Assembly: GCA_958450365.1 (NCBI GenBank)
Contig: CAUEEP010000167.1
Location: 124,001 to 188,000 of the forward strand
Reading direction: 5' to 3'
Origin: Mesorhabditis belari
Lineage: Eukaryota; Nematoda; Chromadorea; Rhabditida; Rhabditidae
Length of the DNA: 64,000 nucleotides
Positions 44,031 through 54,600 of the stretch are shown piece by piece. Position 1 is the first letter of the stretch, and the number at the start of each line of letters is the position of its first letter. Under the pieces are notes generated by a model. It saw nothing but the letters and a program-made list of their open reading frames with translations. It made no database searches and was not told the origin of the DNA. The position numbers and the translations under genes are program-made.

Positions 44031-44468
44031 TTTTACTTAGCTTTCGCTGACAAAGTACCATTTCCTAGACAACTTCAACTCTGTATGTTCACATGTTTTC
44101 CCATCGTATCTACTCATCGACAGTGCCCTGTTAGTCTTCAGTGTTGCCAAGCTTTGTATTCACGAATACAGGCAATTCACTGAATCTCACTGAATCAATT
44201 TTACCCTTTTTATCAAGATTCTTGATTCAGAAATAGTAATCATGTATCAAGTTCGTTGAAATGCTTGAACAGTGATCGAAAAGATTAGCGACAAACAGGT
44301 GATCTCTCAAAAAATCATCAAAAATACAAAAAAAAGATACCCAGAACACGAAGGAAAACAGGTGCCCTTATGGGAATTGCATAAAGATAAATAGAATCAA
44401 AAATCTGATTTCAGATGGGCAAAAATGACATATAATCTCAAGTCTTGCCGATTTTGATTCCGATTCCG

Positions 44469-47400
44469 ATGAAACTCTTTGAGCTTTTCGCTTTGTCGCG
44501 ATTCGCCGAATTATGGGCCGTTTTGGGTATCGCGTTGCTTCTGGAAGGTTTGATGTGAAAATCATTATATTATATTAATGACAGAAACGTAAACAACATT
44601 ATCAGTACTTGCCAGAAGCTTTAATAATTTTATTATCCAGGTATCTACATTGTTGGCTTCATCATCATGACACAATGGTGGGTTTTATGGACTGAGCCAC
44701 TGGACGCTAGTATCGAGTTGAGAGATAAAATCCTCGTCTACCTGCAAATGATCATTTATGGGGTGAGAGTTCATTGAATTTTAGATCAATCAATAATTCT
44801 AGACTTTGGATAACAAAGCTGAATACAGCGATTTCATTGAGGTTTTGATTGCGGTTTAATTCGGTTCACGTTCGGCCACCATTACCGAACCGACCAAACT
44901 AAACCAATAAACAGTCAAATCAGTTTGAACCGAAACCGTTTGAAAGCTAATCAAAAACAATATCTAATCTTAAGTAAGGTAAAAATCGATCTGAAATTTG
45001 GCTAGACTGTATGATAGAAAAATATGCATTTATTCTAACTAATGAAATTCCTCATTGAGATCTTTTTCTTCTCACTATTCACCACTTCAACGGCCGCTTT
45101 GTGTGCGGTGACAAATGATCGATTGGCGTTTCCGATTCGGTAAGCGAAATCACAAAAACACATTTGGTCCTCTTCTAAATTTAGACTTCTGGTGGCAACA
45201 GAGAATCTCACGAAATTCGCGTTCTCTTTTCTGTTTTTGCTGCCTTTTCTTTGCGAATCACAAATAATGACGTAAGACTTATGAACTTTTTTTGTGGCAG
45301 TTGTATTTCAAAAGGCGAAAGCTATGCTCGGTCTGACTTGAGTTTTTAAAACTGAGTCAAAGTTTATTTACAATATCTATTGGGTTGGTGAATTGAAAAC
45401 TGCGGGACTTTGAAATAAAATTTATTGAACATAAAACCATGAATTCATTCAAAATAATTTCCATTATTATTGACGACTTCTGCCCATTTTACAGGCAATT
45501 TGCGGATTCCTCTTTCGTGGTAGGATTTTGGTTTGTGTGTGAGACAAGTGTGAGACTCAAAAATGGAGGACTGGAGATGTCCCAGTTTGAGCACTTTCTT
45601 CAAAAGAAACCCATTTTGGTGTCAATAGAAAAGTTGCAGAAAATCAAAAATTAGGCTTATAGACAAATTTCGAAAAAGATACACTTAGTAGTTTCGCTTA
45701 AAATGCAAGTCTTGTGAAAATTCGTAAATTTGGCATTTCTTGAAAACCAGTCTTTGAATCGTTTTGAAAATTTGGATATAAGCTTCATTTTTGATTCTCT
45801 ACAACTTTTCCATTGACACCAAAATGGGTTTCTTTTGAAGAAAGTGCTCAAACTGTCACATTTGACAATAGCCGGCAGTTTTCAATTCACCAACCCAATA
45901 GATAAGATAAACTCACTTTTGACAATCCAAAGGGTTTACGAAATAAAACGAATGAAACAAAAGCCCATAGATAACTCATAGTTAGTCTTAAATGAGAATT
46001 GGACTAATAAATGAGGAGAGTAGAGCCGAAACTTGTCGCAACTCTATCTACTGTTCTTTTTGTTAAGACTTTCGCAGTTTAGCTGTTCAACGGACTATTT
46101 GAAATCACTGGAAACTATCTTTACATGGATCAACTTCTACGGGGCCACTGATATGGCCCAGTACTGTCAGCTCATTGTGTCGACTAGGTAATTAGCCTCC
46201 AAAAAATTAATGACATGTAGGCACTAACTGCAAAAATTCAAACCTACAATCCGGCATTCTTGGTAGTAAATCCTGTTTGAAGCGGAAAGTTTAATTCGCC
46301 TCAAAACAATATTTGTCAAATCAAATACAATCAACATTTCTACTCTGACATTGAATCACTTTTCCCAATTAACTTTTCCCAAACAATTCCTTTAGTCGCT
46401 TCTTTGCTGTCTCGTTTGACGGTGCCTATTTTCGTTACACTCAGCGATGGCCATATCTACAAATGGCATGTCCGTTCGTTTTGCGAATCATTCTTGCCCG
46501 ATTGAAGTTGCTCTTTTACGAAATGGATCGAATCCAGTCACCCATTGATATCACAATTATCATTTTTCCTTATTATTTAATGTGTGCCATGGATTTTATG
46601 ACTAATCGTCAAATGAAGAAGGTTTGCTTAAAAGAAAATTCCCTAAAAATAGGTTGAAATAAATTTTTAGTTGAAAAAGAGCGGCACGACGACAAGAGCT
46701 GAGAAGTTGTTGATGTATCAAGTGAGTGTTTCTGTTTTTGGATCACATCTAAGTCGTTAGTTCTAATGGGTCAAAGGTCAAAGGCTCACCTCCACCGACT
46801 CTAGGTTAAAGAGAGGCCTGAATCGGTAGAGTCGAGAGTAAAAAGAAACATATGACAAAATCCTACAGTAAATCTGTGGAGTGGGTGGAGAGTACGGTAA
46901 ATGTGGTCACAACTTAGTGAACAAGTAGTTATGATAGCCAGTAGCTTCTGTGCATAGAGTGCATTTCAATAGGATTTAAAGGGATTGGCAGAGTGAAATC
47001 TAAGCGAGCACTGGTGTTATTAGGTTGGTGCATAAGTCTTTACAATTTTTTCCAAATTTTTGTTTCCACAGAAGAGAATCCTTTACCAAACTTGTTATTT
47101 ACTATTAAACTACTAAACTATTAAAAAGCTCCATCATTTCTTTATAAAATGGCTTTTGAGAGAAAGAAAGTTCGCTTCAAATCGGTAAAAACGCATTTTT
47201 GTGTAAACTTTTCAGTTGTTATTTTAAAGAAAATGGCTGGACGGATCGTTTTTCAAACTTTACAGACTTATGTAATCAAATGACTTTTATCTTTTTTGCT
47301 TTGGCACTAAAATCGGTTTGTATTGAAAAAAGTGTTGTGTGCGGCTTCGCATCGAAGCAGTTTTGGGTGCTCGCCTTTGCGCCTTTGAAAAACCACAAAA

Positions 47401-47938
47401 ACAACTATTTCCAAGAATTTATAAAAGCCATTTTGCAGAGAAACAATTAACCTTTTTAATAGTTTAAATAGAAATTTTGCTAACTGCGGCATTATTTTTA
47501 AAAGACTTTTGGAAAGAAAATTATAGACTTATGCACCAATCTAATAGTTATTTTCCAAGCGGTTCATTATAAGTTGCAGCTATGGTTCTAATAAAATGTC
47601 CCAGATGCTTGCCAACTCTTCCGTCACCATATTGGTTACAATCGGCGGTCAAACGATTCTCACCATTGTCTATTTGTTTTTCTATGCCAACGTTATCATG
47701 CTTCTCCAAGTAACGCTGGTTCTCAATCAATATTTGCTTCTCTATTTTGTGCTCAGGTATTTGTAAAATACTTATTTGCTCAAATACCAATTACAGCCTA
47801 AATTTATTTAGCTTGCTTTCGGCGCTATTTCTTCGAAAACGATTGGAAAAACCACGAGCAGGAAAAAGGATTACCGTGGCCACAATCGGGTCAACAACAC
47901 TGACACAACAACACACAACAACAACATTCATTATCTGA
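44469..47938 (+). CDS. 7TM chemoreceptor, SRG-like (gene B)
   Basis: Putative chemosensory receptor, paralogue of gene A. Exons: 44469-44547 (MKLFELFALSRFAELWAVLG), 44641-about 44762, 45060-45139 (CAVTNDRLAFPIR), 45185-45271 (LLVATENLTKFAFSFLFLLP), 46083-46187 (CSTDYLKSLETIF), 46396-46621 (RFFAVSFDGAYFRYTQRWPY), 46671-46721 (KKSGTTTRAEKLLMYQ), 47560-47756 (SVTILVTIGGQTILTIVYLF) and 47797-47938 (tail ending TTLTQQHTTTTFII). Exons 3, 5 and 7 equal those of gene A in length and the phases correspond. Exon 2's donor is uncertain, since the in-frame choice is not obvious near 44762. The frame is otherwise open. Intron 4 carries a family-A MITE, and intron 7 a MITE ending 13 bp before the acceptor. 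The frame of exon 5 needs the acceptor at 46082 rather than the upstream CAG. Confidence 0.8.
45379..45900. mobile_element. Fold-back mariner MITE, family A, copy 3
   Basis: TA-TTGGGTTGGTGAATTGAAAA ... complement-TA. About 95% similar by eye to 17940-18462, same orientation. Located in intron 4 of SRG-like gene B. Family-A copies thus occupy different introns of the two SRG-like paralogues. Confidence 0.9.
47018..47546. mobile_element. Mariner-type MITE, TTAGGTTGGTGCATAAGTCT ends
   Basis: TTAGGTTGGTGCATAAGTCT at 47020 and complement TTAGATTGGTGCATAAGTCT at 47525-47544, TA on both sides. A diverged internal module lies at 47215-47335. It sits directly upstream of the exon 8 acceptor of SRG-like gene B. 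Confidence 0.85.
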
Positions 47939-48632
47939 GTAGAATTGCATATTGTAACCTTAAAAAAATCAATTTTTGAACTGTATTGACTGTAATGACA
48001 ATTGTGTGATGATCGGTTACAGAACAGTCTTCACGTATACAGGGTGTTCCAAAAAAATAGGATTTCAAATCGAATTTTCGAAAAAGTTTTAGTGGCTCAA
48101 GGCTCAAGGCTCAAGGCACCCCTAGTGCCAAAATGATTTTTTAATCAATTTTTCTTTGGTGTTTTATTCAACGTACCCACCAGACTCACCAAAGTTTTAA
48201 TCGCAAATTCGTTTTTCGTTTCGTTTTAGAAGTTTTCTCAGGTTGAAGACGACAACACCAATGTAAAGGCGAATGAGTGTGATTCTTATTGTTGAAAAGA
48301 TTTTAATACCATTCATCATTTTACTAGGTTACTTATGCCAATCAGATCATCAACTGGACTGCTTGGCACTTGCTTCAAACTTCTAAATAATTATTGTCTC
48401 TGATTGGGAGAATTTTCGAGCAACAAAAGTGTCAACTATGCTTGCTTACTTTCATTATCGATAATTATCTAGATCACTACAACTAGATAAATTGAAAACC
48501 CGACGCTGCTCACATTCATCCCTAATCAGTTCCACCATTTTGATCATTTTAGGAACAAGGTTCCGCAATCATTTCTATTTTTATTGAACAGAGTTATTTA
48601 TCTTTCCTTTTGAATTAATCTTTTAAAGATTA
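47939..48632. other. Intergenic with one isolated transposon end
   Basis: ATACAGGGTGTTCCAAAAAA at 48037 looks like a mariner-type end, but no inverted partner was found. A short GGCTCAA triplication is at 48095-48118. TATTTATC and pyrimidine-rich sequence precede the tyrosinase ATG. Confidence 0.45.
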
Positions 48633-51600
48633 TTGTCAATTATGCGATGGCTGTTTTTTCTGGTGTTTCTCAAATTCCTTTGGATGTCTGAAGCTCTTGA
48701 CGCATCTTGCCAAGAAGCTCCCACTCCTGCAGCAAAGATCATTTGTGAGCAACTGCACGAGATGGATACCCAGGCCGTGGTTTGTGACTTTTATTCTTCA
48801 TTGACAAACAAAAATGGAAGACTTTTGTGTAGTTTTTTGATTGGCTTCTGCAGAGGAATCCTGAGAATTTGACCAAACTGAGCCTAAAGCATAAAGAGAC
48901 TTTATATCAAATTTTGCTTTGCAAAATGCAAATATAAAGTGAATTTAGAAAGCGGAATATACTAGAACAAGAACAAAACATAATGTACACAGCAGGAGTT
49001 CTGAATAAAAATAAACATGTATTTGTTAAGAGTACGAAAGACCAGATTAAGTGATGTCCCTTCGTGATGTTTGTTTGATATTCAGATGAAAAAATCCTCG
49101 ATTATAGCGAATACCGTATTTTCTCTAATAGTAGTGCACCCTGCTGAGTCGAGTTGATGACTATTTTACGGTTTCCAAGTTTTCACAGAAGCTCAACGCT
49201 CTAATCCCCCACAAGAACTCATCCTCAGCTACATTTTCCGACCCGACATTGATAGGTTCTGATAAGCAGTTTTCGAGATTTCGAGCAATTTAGGCGAGGC
49301 TTAGAGTGCACTATGATTAGGGAAAATACGGTAACCAAGGTCGATTTAGGAAGACTCTGAAAAACAGCAAAGTTTTGATATGCCACCGGGAGCTCCTGTT
49401 GGAGGAGCAGCTGGCCTTCCTGGATTAATGCAGTTTGGATGGGCGCCCGTGAGTGAGAAAATAGTGACAAACATCCGAGAATGCATGGATCTAAGCTGTG
49501 TTTGTGAAATGTTGACTGGTTTGTTGTCTGTTTTTTGGTTATAAACATATAATCAGGGAATCGATCTAGCACTTGCACATATCGAGGGAAACGTGTCGGA
49601 AAAGTTTGTGGATGAATGAGAAAAGGAAAAGTTCTCAATTACAGGTTATACGCAAAGAGTATCGACAGATGAGCGACTTCGAGAGACAACGATTTCATGA
49701 GGCCATCAATCAAATGAAACGAGCCGGGAAATATAATGAAATTGGTGAGTGAGCAGATTGAGTACCAAAGCTGATTGAGAGTGATTGATTTGGGCCCGGC
49801 ATCACCAAAAACACTCAATTTATTGGGTTGGGGAGAATGAGTCGGCGCCGAAAATCAAAAAAATGTCTAAAACTTCTATTCGACTTCGTCAAATAATATG
49901 CGTTTGATATGAGTAGAATGGTTAACTAATTCTCTACAAAATCACATTTAAAAGAAAATTCAAACAGCGCCTCCGCTCAAGAACAAGCCATTTTTTCACA
50001 AAAACTACAAACTGTGATCTAGAAAAAAGCATTGGTGGGATCTTCCTGCAAATTTGGCAACTTAAGTAATTGAATGTGCTCTATCTTTTTTATATAAACA
50101 CCAAAGAAGGTTTATGTGAAAGAAACTGTTCAAATGATGAGTCGGACTCTTTGCCATTTTAACCAGCTGCGTTTCGAAGTTCATAAACTCCACGAAAGAA
50201 AAGCTTTGTGGAATCTCTCAAAAGTGATTTTGTAGAGAAATAGTGGATCCTTTTGATGAAACCAAACGTATGTTTAAAGAAGGCTTTATGTGTGCAAAAA
50301 GTCCTTTAAAGTTGGGCGCCGACTCATTCTCCCCAACCCAATACAATTTTATAAAACAAATTTTGGCTCCTTTTTAGCGCGAATTGAAAATTTTTCTTTG
50401 CCAGTTTTCTAAATATGGCTTTACAAGCAAAAAAAAACAATTTTGTGGCAAGTTACGGAAAGCTTTTAGATCAGCACACAAAAAAATCAAAAATGCTTCA
50501 AAAGGCTTTAAAACTTTGATTTTTAGTAATGTTTTTAATTTGTATTTTGAATAAAGAAGAATTTCCTTCTATATTTCTTTTTCTTTTAGCAAAAATGCAC
50601 TCCGAAATGAGTCAAGCAGGAGGCGCTCACTCTGGACCGGCCTTTCTACCGTGGCACCGGGAATTTCTCAAAGAGTTGGCTAGCATTGATTTTTGTCATA
50701 ATCCTTTGTTTTCAGAGTTGAGCTAGATTTGAGACGAATCGATCCAGAAATCTACATTCCCTATTGGGATTCGGCTCTCGAGGCTCGCCTACCTAGACCA
50801 CAGGATTCTGCGCTTTTCACGCAAGTTTAGCACATCTCTATCACTCATTATCTTAAGCCCGGACAAAATGCTCAAAATACTTTGATCAATGAGAAATTTA
50901 AAGACATTCGAAGACGAAACTCTTTAATAGAAATACAACTATTCAAATTGCAAACACTAGCAAGCACAAGTAAAAATAAGAAAGAGGTTTACAACGAGCT
51001 GACCTTGCTATCAGAAGTTAAAGAAAATCGACCCAATTTTTGTTGTTGACCTAGATGGAGTTGGGAAGTTGAGGAGTATTTAGTGTATCATGATTTAGCT
51101 CCCGGCAAAATCCCTAACTATATTATATTAAGTCCGAAAAAGATGCTCAAAAAACTTTTTCTATTTAGAGTTGAATTGATGGGAAGTGGCCAAGGAGTGG
51201 TCACCAATGGCCCGTTCACCAATTGGAGAACAATAGAGGTTAGGTGATGGAGCTAAAAAAGCAATTTCTTTTCTTCTTTCAAAATGTTCCCCTTCGACGT
51301 CAAGCGGGAGCAAAGGCAAGTCCAATGACAGTAGGTTTTCACAAGGCAAACCATTATTTATCGACTGTTTCATGATTCTGATATTGCCTACGTCCTCAAC
51401 TTGACCACCATCAACAAGATGCTCGCCTTCTCTGCAGTTAGAGCTGTATGTTTGAGCTGGATCCAAACAAAGTTGACTTGTTTCAAATGAAATTCAAATC
51501 TTAAGTTTGCATTCTCAAAATATATTCGAGGATTAACATGTCGAATAATACAGTTTCTTAAAGGCAGCTACAAGATGCAGTTATTTATTTTAATAGAAAC

Positions 51601-54600
51601 ACATGTGCTTCTATTTTCCTCCCAAAATTGGGCGGCCAAAAAAGTAGGTAAGGGGGAACCAAATGGATCAAAAAAACTTCCTAAAAACTATTTTAAACGT
51701 TATCCCTTGGCCTAAAACGCACTAAAAACACGTTTAAAAGTAAAATCATTTTTTATCCGGAAAAATTTTCTCGGAAAAATCCATCTGATTTTTCCACCAT
51801 CAACAAGATGCTCGCCTTCTCTGCAGTTAGAGCTGTATGTTTGAGCTGGATCCAAACAAAGTTGACTGACTCCCCCCTTATGATTTTTTTCAAAACACAA
51901 TTTTTAAAATTTTTCGAAAACCAAGTTTTAAATTTTACTGCCGGTGCAATATTAGTTAATTTGAAGTCTAGAGCTATCCATAGAACCCCCACAAAGGGAT
52001 TGAAAGTCAAGCTTTCAAAAGATCTCGAGGGGCTGGATTGTTGCTTCTATTAGAGACTGTGCTTTTATTAGAATAAATACGGTATTTCTCGAAACTACCG
52101 TAATCAATCAGTCAGTTTTGACTTAATCAGCTCAATTAAAGACTAATTGACTAATTGAATGGGCCTAATTGACGGTTTCTTTTGCAGAAATGCCAATATC
52201 GACTCGATTACAATTCTCTCGAGTACGCTCACGGAAATGCTCATTTGTGGATTGGAGGTAAAATGCATTCATTCACTAATTTCTGGTCTCCATCTCTAGG
52301 GCAAATGCTAGAGCCGATGACGGCCGCAAACGATCCAATTTTTTTCTTGCACCACGCATTTGTTGATCTTATTTGGGAAATGTGGAGACAAGCCACACAA
52401 GTTTGTTTGGGTACCTATAATTTTCTAATGACATATATAGCTTCCTTAAAAAAACTTAAAAAAGATATATCACAATTCAAAAAAATAGAATCCTTATGAT
52501 TCGGAGTAAATCCTTTACTTTAGACTTTTAACGAAAAAATCTACCGGTCCTTTCTTGCCGTTGGCAATTTAAGGTTTTTTCTGTTTTTCTTAGCACCAAG
52601 CCTTCAATTTTGACTATTTAAACTATCATTCGATGCAGAATAAAATTGCGCGTCAAATGGTACCAAAATTAACTCAAAATGTAATATCCACGCAAAGCTG
52701 TTCGCTAAAAACCTAAACATCGCCCATTATGGGCGGAACTTAACCTTTTGTCTCATAACTTTGCGTGGCTATTATATTTTGAATTAATTTTGGTATCATT
52801 CGACGCGCAATTCTATTTTGCATCGAATGATAGTCAAAAACGAAAGGTTGGTGCTGAGAAAAACACCAAAAACCTTAAATTGCCAACGGCAAAAAAGGAC
52901 CGACAGATGTTTTCTTTACAAGTTTACTTATTGAAATCTCAGATTCGTAAAGATTTGTGTACATACAAGCAAAATAGAAGTTTTGATACACTGATAAGTT
53001 ATCTAACAATCAAATTTCTTATTACAGAATCGCGACCAACGTGAGTCCGAGTATACGGAGGACAACGAGCTCTGCTCATCAATACAACACTTTCGATCGT
53101 TACCAATGAATCCGTTCAATCAACGTTTGTTCGTTCGTTTAAGAAGAGAATCTTATTCAAGAATTAATTCAGAAATGAGGATGGTATTTCGAATAAATAC
53201 ACCGATGAGCTGTATGAATACACTCCGAGGCCAAACTGCACCGCCGGTGATCGAGATTGTGGAAGCCGGTAGAGGAGAAGAGCTTTCAATTTTCAGTCAA
53301 CATTCGAATTCTATTAGCTCTTCAATCGAATTCTGTCTGTATTTATACCAATCTTTACAAATTTACGAAGACAAAAATTGAAAATGTTGGATCACTTGAT
53401 CAGATTGAAGTCTATAACGAAAAGAGAAAACTACTGTTAGCTTTTTTTTACAGCTTTCTATTTTGTGACGTCTCACACGGAGCACCACGTTGTGCAGCAA
53501 AAGTCCGAGTTGGTGGCAGTGTGAGTAAAGTGTTAAATTCTAAAAATAAAGATATGAATTTTTGGAAAATACATTTTTTTCTTCTACTTTTTGTCGAAAC
53601 TCTCCAAATCCGACACTCTAGGGATAATTTAGTGCCAAGGCTTTGTACGAGATGAAGATGCTTGTTACAATGGTATCTGCTATGAAAACGTGTGCCGACC
53701 CAAGGTTTACTTTTATCTCTACTCAAATAATCACTCGTAGGCTACGACTACAACCACTACAGTTGTAACTCCTGTGATCGTCGTTCGCCCACCAGTGCAA
53801 AATGTACCTAAATCGAACCAAATCTGTATCTAAATTGAACCAAATCGTACCTAAATCGAACCAAATCTGTACCTAAATCGAACCAAATCTGTACCTAAGT
53901 CGAACCAAATCGTACCTAAATGGAACCAAATCTGTACCTAAATCGAACCAAATCTGTACCTAGATGGAACCAAATCGTACCTAAATCGAACCAAATCTGT
54001 ACTTAGATGGAACCAAATCTGTAGCTAATGGAACCAAATCTGTACCTAAATGGATCCAAATCTGTATCTAAATGGAAAGGAATTCAAGCACTGATGCATT
54101 GAGCGGAACCCTAATTTCCATAAAAATTCCATAATTTACATAGCATGTTATTTTTTGACAGTCAAAGAAAAAAAAAACAATATATTTATTATTCCTATTT
54201 TTAGCTTCAAAGACAAAAATTTTGTTGTCTTCATCTCTCAAAAAGTATTTTCAAAGGAACTTGAAATACAGATTTCGGATTTATGCAAATTTATGGTTAC
54301 GCCAGATGTATAAGTACCGGAATTCGTTCTCTCAGCAAAAAACATTTCATTGATAGGATTGCTGGAACGAGAATCAATGCTGTCAACAATGGGCAAACCG
54401 TGGCGAGTGCACGAAAAATCCGGGTTATATGCGAACTTATTGCAAAGCTTCGTGCAATGTCTGCCGTCCGAATCCGCCCATTCAAGACGGTTTGTTACAA
54501 AAAAGATAACTGACAAACAGAAAACAAACGCAAAACTATTTTAAGATTGTTCGGACCGGCATCGAACGTGTGCATCGTGGTCTCGCTCGGGAGAGTGCAC

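Larger units (their letters stand above)
43014..44468. other. Divergent intergenic region between SRX- and SRG-like genes
   Basis: These two receptor genes are transcribed away from each other, so both promoters lie here. The sequence contains an inverted repeat at 43799-43910 and a tRNA-like relic at about 43940-44030. No extra exon was recognised. Confidence 0.5.

Noticed and set aside
51712..52053. Minus- and plus-strand frames over the duplicated exon region
   Set aside because: They are by-products of the 74-bp duplication and intron sequence and carry no independent domain.
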